Source: Candidatus Thorarchaeota archaeon (GTDB lineage Archaea > Asgardarchaeota > Thorarchaeia > Thorarchaeales > Thorarchaeaceae). Taken from it: 21,281 bases of DNA. This document shows positions 1-7,669 of this stretch, piece by piece (within the stretch, counting starts at the first letter, position 1; the number at the start of each line of letters is the position of its first letter). The translations under genes and the position numbers were made by a program. The notes beneath the pieces are model-generated. The model searched no databases. It was given only the letters and a program-made list of their open reading frames with translations, and was not told the DNA's origin. The DNA lies in the NCBI GenBank assembly GCA_016840385.1, contig JAEOSL010000058.1:1-21281 (forward strand). Direction: 5' to 3'.

Positions 1-1
1 T

Positions 2-2899
2 ATCGAAGTCTTGATTGATCATGTTTTATACGATACATTGGAGGGATCGGAAACCGAAACTTACATTCTTGCAGAGAATGGACAATGGCATAACATCACT
101 ATTGTTGCTTATGATGAAGCAATGAATGTTGGCGCTGATAATGTAACAATATATTATGATCGACCAGGACCTGCGATTGGGATTGTCGTTTCTCACGTAG
201 AAAACCGTCTGGATAGTGTTCGTGATTTGTATCAATCACTTGGTCACATTGTTATCTGGATGGATGAGAAGCTAACGTTATATGACCTTGACCTCTTTGA
301 TATAATTTTCATCGCAAGTCCATCCGATAGAGATGTTAATTGGACAACTTCTGAAGTAACCGCTATGGAAACATATCTGTCAAATGGTGGAAAATTAGTA
401 ACTGTTGGTGATTCATGGTTATCATCATCCTTAAAGAAAATATTAGAACCATATGGGATTGAATTCACTGATGAAACATCTGAGACTCATTCTGTTACGA
501 CGAATTTTGATACTTCACATCTACTCATGACTGATGTATCAACCTTATACCTGCCATCTCTTGATAATACATTTGAAGTTAGCTTCCCTGCATGCGAGCT
601 TTTTGGAACACAAGATGGTTCCGAGGAGTTTGGAGTTGTAGTAGATTTGGCTGATACAAAGATACTCTCTCTCTGCTATGGATTTGACTTCTTTATAGAC
701 TCAGATGACAATATGCTACTCTTTGAGAATATCCTTGACTATTGGTTGACCGTTGACACACATGATTTAGAAGCTTATGTTGGAGTGGCAGATGTAGTAG
801 GTATTGATACAGATGTTGAGATAGATGTACATGTGATAAACAATGGATTATCCACTGAAACAAGCTTTACACTACAACTATGGGTGGAGGATTCTCTAGA
901 AGGTAGTGTGGGTATTGGATCCCTCGATTCAGGTGACTGGACAACGTTAACAGTTCCTATCTTCATAAGCTTTACAGGTTCCATAAATATTACAGCTTAT
1001 GTCACACCAGTGATGGGAGAAATAAACATTGCAAATAATATTCATACGAAATTTGTAGATGTATTTCAATTCAATATAATTAGTCCTAATAACTTGGATA
1101 GTGTTCAGGGTGGACTTGTTTGGATCAATTACACATGTAGTGACTTTTCCAACCTTGAAAACATCACAGGAATTGTCAACGCTGTGGAAATATTCCATAT
1201 CACTACGAACGTATTTGAAGTCAGTGAAATAATGGTTCCTGTCTTTGAAAATGGTACAAATATCATCACTTTGGTAGGAACATGGTCGAACGGTATTCAA
1301 GCCAACGATACAGTATCTGTGGACTCATACCAAGTTGTCCCCTTGTTGAATCCGATTCCTGGAGACTACTATGACATGAGGATTGAAGTGGGTGGCATAT
1401 ACTCACAATATTTCAATTTCACCTTTACTAATTGGATTTCTGAGTTTGAGATAAACTGTACAATGGTCATTGGAGTGTTTATGGGATCTTGGCAGGTTTT
1501 CCCAAGTTGGCTTGTGACGAATGTTCTGAATGGATATATCTCACAAGTATCAACGGGTCTCCCTCCCCAATTAGACTGGACTCACAGACGTCTATTGATG
1601 ATGCCAAGTTTCCCATCGCCAGAGGTGACACCATATTCAACAACGATTGATATCCCCACTAATTCTCGCGCAGCGATGGGCATGAAATCTTGCTGGATGG
1701 ACTGGAATATGGTCTTTACTGTGGTAGACATTGGTTCTTGGAATGGGTATGAAATCCTGATTCTGACTAGTGTCATTAGCCCTTCAGCACTTAACATGTC
1801 AATACTGTCATGTACTGGTTTAACTGTCGGGATCACACAAGACCTGGGTCCCAGTAGTATGTATGTTGGTAATGTTGTGCGTACTAATTTACTACCACCT
1901 GCAGACCGAGCTCCAATAGTCAATCACCCTGTTGACACTGATGTTCCTGAGGGAATTGGTTTCCTCAGTATAGAATGGGTTGCATCGGGAAACTATCCTA
2001 CAACCTATGAAATCTACATCAATGGTTCACTTGAACAGACAGGTTCTTGGTATGCAGGTCAGATTATTACGTCACCTAATACATATCTCATTCCTGGTTG
2101 GTATAATTATAGCATTGTTTTCTATGATAACAACGGTCAGTACATAATGGATACTGTTAGGGTTGATGTTGAGGATACAAACGATCCAGTAATAGACAGT
2201 CCTATCGACACACAACTTGAGGAAGACATGATTGGATGGATGATTGTTTGGAATGCTCATGATGATGGTCCTGTGAACTATACAGTGCTACACAATGGTA
2301 CTGGAACCACACTGTCATGGGATGGAGGACAGATAATGTTCTCGTTGGACGGATTTGCAGCTGGAATTCACAACTTTACCTTGGTTGTCTATGATTTAGG
2401 CTCCCATATGGCGTTTGATACAGTAATAGTGACTATTGAACCTGCTGCGGCACCCGCAATCGATTCGCCTACAGATATTGCATTTGAAGTCGGTGAGACT
2501 GGCCACATCATTAATTGGACAGTATCGGATACTTACCCATTTGAATGGGAGCTGTACATCAATGGAATAATGAATGGTTCCGATTTATGGGTTGGAGCTA
2601 ATCTTGTCTTTGATGTTGATGCACTTGCAGCAGGCACACACAACTGCACATTGGTTGTGATTGATGAAGCTGGTCATGAATCATCTGACACGGTGATGGT
2701 TGTTGTTTCAGCAATTGTAACAACTACTACGACTACAACCACAACCACAACCACAACCACAACAACCACAACCACAACGACGACGACTACAACCACTGAA
2801 ACAGGAATTCCTCCAGAATTGATGAACTTGATTATCATCGGTTCTCTAGGAGGCATTGTGATAATAATCATCATTGTTGTATTCCTGCGGAAGAAGTGA
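2..2899 (+). CDS. Large cell-surface protein, 5'-truncated: GATase-like domain, CARDB-like domain, Ig-like repeats, Thr stalk, C-terminal membrane anchor
   Basis: The frame is open to the left edge, so the true start lies outside the window; the TTG at 11 is only the first start-like codon and is used for numbering. The domains read in order. Residues 1-50 are the end of a beta-sandwich domain. Residues about 55-247 look like a class I glutamine-amidotransferase-like fold (DUF4350/ThuA style), with no nucleophile Cys where the turn reads IASPSD, so it is probably non-catalytic. Residues about 250-352 resemble CARDB. Residues about 355-630 are unassigned beta-rich sequence. Three tandem Ig-like repeats cover about 632-903. 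Then come 26 threonines (904-929) and one hydrophobic helix (about 937-959) ending in RKK. NxS/T sequons are frequent, as expected of a glycosylated ectodomain. The protein should sit outside the cell, anchored by its C-terminus. Function is unknown; adhesion or an S-layer-associated role is only a guess. Confidence 0.85.
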   Translation: MEVLIDHVLYDTLEGSETETYILAENGQWHNITIVAYDEAMNVGADNVTIYYDRPGPAIGIVVSHVENRLDSVRDLYQSLGHIVIWMDEKLTLYDLDLFDIIFIASPSDRDVNWTTSEVTAMETYLSNGGKLVTVGDSWLSSSLKKILEPYGIEFTDETSETHSVTTNFDTSHLLMTDVSTLYLPSLDNTFEVSFPACELFGTQDGSEEFGVVVDLADTKILSLCYGFDFFIDSDDNMLLFENILDYWLTVDTHDLEAYVGVADVVGIDTDVEIDVHVINNGLSTETSFTLQLWVEDSLEGSVGIGSLDSGDWTTLTVPIFISFTGSINITAYVTPVMGEINIANNIHTKFVDVFQFNIISPNNLDSVQGGLVWINYTCSDFSNLENITGIVNAVEIFHITTNVFEVSEIMVPVFENGTNIITLVGTWSNGIQANDTVSVDSYQVVPLLNPIPGDYYDMRIEVGGIYSQYFNFTFTNWISEFEINCTMVIGVFMGSWQVFPSWLVTNVLNGYISQVSTGLPPQLDWTHRRLLMMPSFPSPEVTPYSTTIDIPTNSRAAMGMKSCWMDWNMVFTVVDIGSWNGYEILILTSVISPSALNMSILSCTGLTVGITQDLGPSSMYVGNVVRTNLLPPADRAPIVNHPVDTDVPEGIGFLSIEWVASGNYPTTYEIYINGSLEQTGSWYAGQIITSPNTYLIPGWYNYSIVFYDNNGQYIMDTVRVDVEDTNDPVIDSPIDTQLEEDMIGWMIVWNAHDDGPVNYTVLHNGTGTTLSWDGGQIMFSLDGFAAGIHNFTLVVYDLGSHMAFDTVIVTIEPAAAPAIDSPTDIAFEVGETGHIINWTVSDTYPFEWELYINGIMNGSDLWVGANLVFDVDALAAGTHNCTLVVIDEAGHESSDTVMVVVSAIVTTTTTTTTTTTTTTTTTTTTTTTTTTETGIPPELMNLIIIGSLGGIVIIIIIVVFLRKK
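1904..2719 (+). repeat. Three tandem Ig-like domain repeats inside the surface protein
   Basis: Three units of about 90 codons follow each other at 1904-2182, 2183-2449 and 2450-2719. Each has the pattern P-x-I/V-x-x-P-x-D, then an acidic E-x-x-x-G, an I-x-W strand, a Tyr-rich strand with an NG turn (YINGS, LHNGT, YINGI), a W-x-x-G turn, an L-x-x-G-x-(H/Y)-N strand, and an end of the type D-T-V-x-V-x-V. The repeats are recognisable in protein but diverged in DNA, so the duplication is old. They probably act as spacer modules that lift the N-terminal domains off the membrane. Confidence 0.75.
2720..2797 (+). repeat. 26-codon uninterrupted threonine tract (juxtamembrane stalk)
   Basis: 26 consecutive Thr codons (10 ACA, 7 ACC, 5 ACT, 4 ACG by hand count) lie directly before the membrane helix. 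The middle is an ACAACC hexanucleotide repeat while the flanks mix codons. Such Thr-rich stalks are usually O-glycosylated wall spacers in archaeal surface proteins. The minus-strand poly-Val reading frame over this region is only its shadow. Confidence 0.9.
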
Positions 2900-2933
2900 A
2901 ATTTGAAGAACCAATAGAAACAACCTGATCTGA

Positions 2934-2977
2934 GAAGTGCGGTTAGATTCACGTTTAACCGCCCACTTCTTTTTTTT
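2934..2977 (+). terminator. Hairpin and T-run terminator of the surface protein gene
   Basis: The left arm 2934-2945 (GAAGTGCGGTTA) pairs with TAACCG (2956-2961) and CACTTC (2964-2969), leaving a CC bulge at 2962-2963. This gives 12 base pairs around a 10-nt loop, followed directly by eight T residues (2970-2977). It starts 34 nt after the stop codon. The T-run alone would suffice for archaeal RNA polymerase, and the hairpin adds support. Confidence 0.8.
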
Positions 2978-3043
2978 GTAAGAATTACTTTGAGCCTAAT
3001 ATTCATGAAACCTGAATAGAATTCTCTATCACCATTCAGATAC

Positions 3044-3051
3044 TTTAAAGG
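3044..3051 (+). promoter_or_regulatory. TATA-like element upstream of the DsrE-family gene
   Basis: TTTAAAGG at 3044-3051 resembles an archaeal TATA box. A start site about 25 nt downstream (near 3073) would give a short leader carrying a GGAG Shine-Dalgarno sequence at 3083-3086, eight nt before the ATG at 3095. The same TTTAA(A)GG core appears before the thiolase gene and the candidate RNA. Confidence 0.45.
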
Positions 3052-3094
3052 CGGCCTGAGCAATTTCATATCTGCTGAAATTGGAGTTCTCAAT

Positions 3095-3427
3095 ATGAGT
3101 AACAAACTATTGGTTATCATTTCTTCTGGTGATCGTGAAAAAGTTCTCACCGCACTTATGTATGCAAAGAATACTATCAAGTTTGGATGGATTCCAGATG
3201 TTCGAGTCATATTCTTTGGCCCAGCTGAAAATCTCTTAGCAAGTGATACTGATGTAAAAGGGTCTGCTGCAGAATTAGCAAATTATGGTGCTCCTATTGC
3301 GTGCAAGTTTCTATCGGACAGAGATGGAATTTCAGAGCACATTGAAGCAATTGGTGTGGAAGTTGATTTTGTTGGCACTATCATTGCAGACTTGATAAAA
3401 GATGGATATGTTCCCATGGTGTGGTAA
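3095..3427 (+). CDS. DsrE-family small sulfur-relay-like protein
   Basis: A 110-residue single-domain protein of DsrE/DsrF-like size and fold pattern. Strand MSNKLLVIIS leads to a helix, then strand VRVIFFGPAE, and a late APIACKF segment with the only cysteine (Cys70) at about the position where family members carry a reactive or sulfur-carrying Cys. The C-terminus DGYVPMVW closes the fold. Family proteins move sulfur between enzymes or bind small ligands; the partner here cannot be read from the sequence. It has its own promoter and a good ribosome-binding site (GGAG, 3083-3086), and its stop lies only 4 nt from the stop of the convergent reductase gene. No other dsr or tus gene is nearby, so sulfur oxidation or tRNA thiolation cannot be claimed. 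Family assignment is fairly sure, function is not. Confidence 0.75.
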   Translation: MSNKLLVIISSGDREKVLTALMYAKNTIKFGWIPDVRVIFFGPAENLLASDTDVKGSAAELANYGAPIACKFLSDRDGISEHIEAIGVEVDFVGTIIADLIKDGYVPMVW

Positions 3428-3431
3428 ATGC

Positions 3432-4844
3432 TTAGTTACCTTGCTCATCTTCCAAAGGTGCTAACCGCCACATAGCTCTTTGCATTATCTCAACCAGCGA
3501 GGGATGAATATGAATCGAATCTATCATTGGTTGATATGTTCCCTCGGGTGTATTCATCAAAGTAGTAATTTCTTGAATCATAATTGGCGCATGTGGACCT
3601 ACAACGCTAGCTCCTAGAAGTTTCTTTGAATCTGCATCTACAATTACTCTGACAAGACTTGGTGGTGCAGCGATTGAGAATCCCTTGACCGAGAAATCAT
3701 AATCCGCATTTGCGACAAGCAATTTACGTCCAGAATCATTGGCTTCACGCAACGTCATACCAACTGCTGCGATCGTTGGATACGAGAAGATACCTCGCGC
3801 AATAGCATGATATGGCATCTTTTTCATTTCACTCTCAGGAGCATTTTCCAAAGCCTTTGTTACATTGTGCCAAGTAACTTGTGCCTCTTTGTTGGCAACA
3901 TGTCTGTATAGATGACGCCCTAGTATATCACCAAACGCCCAAATTCCCTTCTTGCTTGTTCTGAAGTAATCATCAACGATAATCCATCCCTGGTCATCTA
4001 CAGCAACTCCAGTTTTTTCAGGTTGAACTAGATCTGCGTTAGAACGTCTTCCTGAGGCTATTAGCAGAACCTCACCTTTGTACTCCTTAATCTCGTCTGT
4101 ATTCCTATCTCTTGCAACAGCGCACTTGAAACCGTTCTCTTCTTTGACTTCGATGACCTCATGATTGGTTTCCACAGTCATTCGTTTAGAGAGTTGGTCA
4201 CGGAGCAGGTCTGACACATCGTGATCTTCATCCTTGATCAAGTAAGGATTCCGTCCAAGTATAGTGACATCTGTTCCTACTGCTGAAAAGAAGTGTCCAA
4301 ATTCTGCAGCAATATATCCTCCGCCGACAATAATCATGGATTTTGGTTGTTCCATTAAATTGAGCGCTTCGTCACTAGTTACATACTCGACATCATCGAG
4401 ACCCTTGATATCTGGAATTAGGGGTCTAGATCCAGTTGTTATGAAAATATTATCCGCGGTGATTTGTTGATCATTAATTTCAATAACATAATCGTCAACA
4501 AATTTTGCGGTTCCTCTGAACCAGTCTACGCCTTCGGCACTTTCAAGTCCCTTCTCCTGCTCGATACTCCAGTCGTCAACCTTCTTTCTCATCCGTTCCA
4601 TAATCCACGGATAATCAATACTTTCTATCTTTGTCTTTACACCGAGAGAGTTTAAGGCATCTAATTGTACGATATAATCTGCTACAGATGTCAGAATCTT
4701 GGTAGGAATACATCCGCGATTCAAGCAGGTTCCACCAAATGGGCCATTCTCGATAAGCGCCACTTTTAGCTTCGCCTGATGAGCTGAAAATGCAATCTTT
4801 ACACCTGCCCCGGATCCAATAACTATTATATCGTATTTATCCAT
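3432..4844 (-). CDS. Dihydrolipoamide dehydrogenase-like FAD/NAD(P) disulfide reductase, copy 1
   Basis: 470 residues, the usual length of the family. An N-terminal FAD Rossmann motif (VIGSGAG, 8-14) is followed by the redox-active pair Cys40/Cys45 in GGTCLNRGCIPTK. A second Rossmann fold starts at VGGGYIAAEFG (173-183), the second FAD contact is IWAFGD (301-306), and the dimerisation domain carries the catalytic dyad His447/Glu452 in HIHPSLVE. The nucleotide motif is GxGxxA with Arg198 just after the second strand, as in glutathione reductase, so NADP(H) preference is plausible (inference). No lipoyl-dependent dehydrogenase or lipoyl-carrier gene is nearby, so the substrate may be another disulfide such as a low-molecular-weight thiol. 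It is collinear with the gene at 4947-6365, probably a tandem duplicate, and has its own promoter. Confidence 0.9.
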   Translation of the reverse strand: MDKYDIIVIGSGAGVKIAFSAHQAKLKVALIENGPFGGTCLNRGCIPTKILTSVADYIVQLDALNSLGVKTKIESIDYPWIMERMRKKVDDWSIEQEKGLESAEGVDWFRGTAKFVDDYVIEINDQQITADNIFITTGSRPLIPDIKGLDDVEYVTSDEALNLMEQPKSMIIVGGGYIAAEFGHFFSAVGTDVTILGRNPYLIKDEDHDVSDLLRDQLSKRMTVETNHEVIEVKEENGFKCAVARDRNTDEIKEYKGEVLLIASGRRSNADLVQPEKTGVAVDDQGWIIVDDYFRTSKKGIWAFGDILGRHLYRHVANKEAQVTWHNVTKALENAPESEMKKMPYHAIARGIFSYPTIAAVGMTLREANDSGRKLLVANADYDFSVKGFSIAAPPSLVRVIVDADSKKLLGASVVGPHAPIMIQEITTLMNTPEGTYQPMIDSIHIHPSLVEIMQRAMWRLAPLEDEQGN

Positions 4845-4862
4845 AATTTTAAGCTTTTTTAT

Positions 4863-4877
4863 CTTAATATTAAGTAT
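4863..4877 (-). promoter_or_regulatory. Promoter of reductase copy 1, with a 12-bp palindrome
   Basis: On the minus strand ATACTTA (4877-4871) runs into a perfect palindrome CTTAATATTAAG (4863-4874), a good TATA candidate centred about 25 nt before the ATG. Transcription would then start at or just before the start codon, giving a leaderless mRNA. ATACTTA lies exactly 33 nt upstream of the first base of the ATG, the same distance as in the paralogous gene. Confidence 0.5.
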
Positions 4878-4946
4878 AGTGGTGGTGTTGTTACAATCTG
4901 TACCTTAAATTGTATTCAGCTGTGAGATTTTGTTACAATTTGAAAC

Positions 4947-6365
4947 TCAATGATTATGCTCGTGATGTCCCCCAACTGGGGCCATTCTTCCAAAAGCACG
5001 CTGGACAACTTCAGGAAGTGCAGGATGAATATGCATCGCCTGGAACATTGGATAGTACGTTCCATCTCGTGTGTACATCAAATTCACGATTTCTTGGATG
5101 AGGATTGGCGAGTACGGTCCAACAATGCTTGCACCAAGGATTCTCTTGCTCTCTCCATCTACAATAACTCGAATCTTACTTGGTGGATCACCCATTGCAA
5201 ATCCTTTTGCTCCAACTGAATAATTAGCTTCACCAACGTAAAGTTGAAGCCCTGAATCTTCTGCTTCTTTCATGGTCATACCTACAGCTGCGATTGGAGG
5301 ATAAGAAAATACTGCACGTGGAACTGCATGGTAATCCATTGTCAAGAATTCTTTCTCTTTGTCATTGTCAAGAACTTTGGATAAGTTGAACCAGACAATC
5401 TGTGATTCATCATTTGCAACATGTCTGAATTGATATTTACCAATTGCATCTCCAAAAGCCCAAATTCCTTTCTTACTTGTTCTGAAGTATTCATCTACAA
5501 TTACCCATCCCTGGTCGTCTGTCTTTACACCAGTCTTCTCAGGTTTGAAGAGATCTGCATTAGAGCGTCTTCCTGCTGCAATCAAGAGTACTTCTCCCTT
5601 GTACTCGACTTCTTCACCAGTATCTCGATTTCGAGCAATGACAACTTTCATTCCGTCTTCTTCTTTGACCTCGATGACCTCATGATTTGTGTGGACATTC
5701 ATTCTCTTCGAGAGCTCTTCTCTTAGTATCTCCGAGATGTCAGGATCCTCGTTCTTCACCAGATACGGATTTCTGCCGATTATTGTAATGTCTGTTCCAA
5801 CTGCTGAGAAGAAGTGTCCGAATTCCGCAGCGATGTAACCTCCTCCAACAATGACCATTGATTTTGGTTGCTCCATCAAATGTAACGCTTCATCGTTCAA
5901 TAGATATTCAACATCTTCAAGCCCTTTGATATTTGGAACCAGAGGTCTCGAACCTGCAACTATCAGGATATTTTTGCTTTTGATCTTCTCCCCATCTATC
6001 TCCACCGTGTAATCATCAACGAACTTGCCTGTACCCTTGTACCAGTCAATTCCATCCGCAGCATCAATAGAGCTTCCCTGTGATTGGCTTGACCCATCCA
6101 CTTCATCTCTCATACGTTTCATTATTGCCGGATAGTCAATGCTCTCAATCTTTGTCTTTACTCCGAGGGATTCTAGGTGCTCTGCTTGAACAATAATGTC
6201 CGCCACGTAGGTGAGGATTTTTGTGGGGATACACCCTCGATTTAAACAGGTCCCACCCATTGGCCCATGTTCCACTATGGCGACTTTCATACCTCGCTCA
6301 TAGGCTGAGGAAGCAACATTCATTCCTGCTCCAGAGCCAATCACGATCAAATCGTAGTTTTTCAT
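4947..6365 (-). CDS. Dihydrolipoamide dehydrogenase-like FAD/NAD(P) disulfide reductase, copy 2
   Basis: 472 residues, alignable with the downstream copy without a gap until the last few residues; 34 of the first 50 residues are identical by hand count. It keeps the FAD motif VIGSGAG, the redox pair Cys40/Cys45 in GGTCLNRGCIPTK, the nucleotide motif VGGGYIAAEFG with Arg198, IWAFGD at 301-306, and the dyad His447/Glu452 in HIHPALPE. Both copies therefore look active. Unlike copy 1 it ends in a short His-rich tail (GGHHEHNH) that could bind a metal. The ATG at 6365 lies about 26 nt after a TATA-like sequence, so the mRNA is probably leaderless. A perfect 10-bp inverted repeat spans this promoter. 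The substrate is unknown; dihydrolipoamide, a low-molecular-weight disulfide or a protein partner are all possible. Confidence 0.9.
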   Translation of the reverse strand: MKNYDLIVIGSGAGMNVASSAYERGMKVAIVEHGPMGGTCLNRGCIPTKILTYVADIIVQAEHLESLGVKTKIESIDYPAIMKRMRDEVDGSSQSQGSSIDAADGIDWYKGTGKFVDDYTVEIDGEKIKSKNILIVAGSRPLVPNIKGLEDVEYLLNDEALHLMEQPKSMVIVGGGYIAAEFGHFFSAVGTDITIIGRNPYLVKNEDPDISEILREELSKRMNVHTNHEVIEVKEEDGMKVVIARNRDTGEEVEYKGEVLLIAAGRRSNADLFKPEKTGVKTDDQGWVIVDEYFRTSKKGIWAFGDAIGKYQFRHVANDESQIVWFNLSKVLDNDKEKEFLTMDYHAVPRAVFSYPPIAAVGMTMKEAEDSGLQLYVGEANYSVGAKGFAMGDPPSKIRVIVDGESKRILGASIVGPYSPILIQEIVNLMYTRDGTYYPMFQAMHIHPALPEVVQRAFGRMAPVGGHHEHNH

Positions 6366-6366
6366 G

Positions 6367-6398
6367 TTATTAACAACTTCACTATTGTTAATAAGTAT
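6367..6398 (-). promoter_or_regulatory. Promoter of reductase copy 2 with a perfect 10-bp inverted-repeat operator
   Basis: TTATTAACAA (6367-6376) and TTGTTAATAA (6385-6394) are exact reverse complements separated by 8 nt. On the minus strand, ATACTTATTAA (6398-6388) looks like the TATA element, so one arm overlaps it and the other covers the expected start site and ends one base before the ATG. A dimeric regulator bound here would block TBP and polymerase, which fits autoregulation or redox control. An mRNA hairpin is less likely because it would begin upstream of the expected start site. Confidence 0.5.
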
Positions 6399-6481
6399 GT
6401 AGGTTCGGCATTCTGTTTGTGTATACGAAGATACAAATTGGTTTTTATCAAATCAATATAGAGTGTAACTAGGTGGGTTGA

Positions 6482-7669
6482 TTGATCTTCAGAAAAGTAA
6501 CGACTGTCCTAATTTCTGTCCTTCTCTTTTCATTAACTATTAATTCCTTGAATATTGTCGCATCTGGCAGTCTATATCGCGAGCCACATGATCCGATAAT
6601 AATCAATGGAAATGAGGATCTCATTTCAACAGCAAGTTTAGAAGGATGGTCCGGCACTGGAAGTGAAACCTCTCCTATTGTGATACAGGGTCTATCGATT
6701 ACGCCTGAAACATATGGCATCTATATCGCTAATGTCGAATTGCATTTTCGTATTGTTGAGTGTTTAATTGAGTCACCTGAAATGGGTGTGGACCGGAGTT
6801 TTGGTATTCTACTTGAAAATTGTGAAAATGCAATAATCGAGAGAATTACGGTTTGGAAACAAGTATTTGGGATTTGTCTATGGAACAGTGACAGAGCTTT
6901 TGTAAATCGAACTGAGATATTCGAATGTCAATATGGTGTATTTGTGAATGAAAGTTCTGGTGTCTGGTTACATTCACTTGATATTATTGTATGTGAAGTT
7001 GGAATCGAACTTAATCATTCTATTAACACGTATGTAGACCAGACGATAATCGATCACTGTGTATCTTCCGGAATAGAATGCATTAATGACTCAGGTACAA
7101 TGCTTCGTCATAACTACATCATTTCGTCCGAGATTGGCATTATCATAGTAGAGAATGAGAATTGGGTTCTTGAGGAATCCATCATTCAATCCTGTGATAC
7201 TGGTATAGATACATTTCATCCTGATGGTGGTTATGTGATTCGAAGTATGATTAAGAACTGCTCTGCTATTGGAATTGATTTGGGAATGTATTCTACCAAT
7301 ATTTCAATACTTCAGTGCTGGTTAGGTCCTGACAATGTACAGAATGCTCAGGATGATGGTGATTTTAACAAGTGGTACGATAATTTCGAGCAAATAGGAA
7401 ACTACTGGAGTGATTACTCTGGAAACGGGTCTTACTTCATTCCCGGTGAGGCTGAGAATGTAGATCCATATCCACTCTCACTCGAAGATGCTCCCAAATG
7501 GGACGATGTTGTTACTGCTGTAGGGGCTCCCTCAGATAATACCAATCAAACTACAATCCAACCACTTGATACAGATTATTTTGGTTTAATTTCCATTGCT
7601 ATCACTTCAGCTTCGATTATAGTGATTGTGTTGGTTGCAGTTGCGATGTTCCGTTCAAGATTGAACTAA
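6482..7669 (+). CDS. Secreted right-handed beta-helix (NosD/PbH1-like) surface protein with C-terminal anchor
   Basis: 395 residues. TTG at 6482 is chosen because an in-frame stop lies directly before it and GGTGGG (6472-6477) can serve as ribosome-binding site. Residues 1-29 form a signal peptide (MIFRK, then a hydrophobic stretch). GWSGTGSETSPIVIQG (55-70) is the typical entry of archaeal periplasmic copper-binding/NosD-like repeats. Residues about 75-290 consist of roughly 22-residue turns rich in I/V, N and C, with G-I/V and N-x-I/L signatures of parallel beta-helix coils. GNYWSDYSGNG (306-316) is the usual NosD-type end. A linker leads to one membrane helix at about 367-390 ending in RSRLN. 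The protein is exported and faces the outside. Beta-helices of this kind often bind polysaccharides, but no catalytic residues can be assigned. Its 3' end overlaps the convergent thiolase gene by 4 bp. Confidence 0.85.
   Translation: MIFRKVTTVLISVLLFSLTINSLNIVASGSLYREPHDPIIINGNEDLISTASLEGWSGTGSETSPIVIQGLSITPETYGIYIANVELHFRIVECLIESPEMGVDRSFGILLENCENAIIERITVWKQVFGICLWNSDRAFVNRTEIFECQYGVFVNESSGVWLHSLDIIVCEVGIELNHSINTYVDQTIIDHCVSSGIECINDSGTMLRHNYIISSEIGIIIVENENWVLEESIIQSCDTGIDTFHPDGGYVIRSMIKNCSAIGIDLGMYSTNISILQCWLGPDNVQNAQDDGDFNKWYDNFEQIGNYWSDYSGNGSYFIPGEAENVDPYPLSLEDAPKWDDVVTAVGAPSDNTNQTTIQPLDTDYFGLISIAITSASIIVIVLVAVAMFRSRLN

Noticed and set aside
11..13. TTG at 11 as the real start of the surface protein
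   Set aside because: The frame is open upstream to the edge and the first residues belong to a beta-sandwich domain already in progress, with no signal peptide.
2674..3210. Minus-strand reading frame with a long valine run
   Set aside because: It is the antisense of the Thr tract and terminator and extends into the DsrE gene; composition is that of a shadow.
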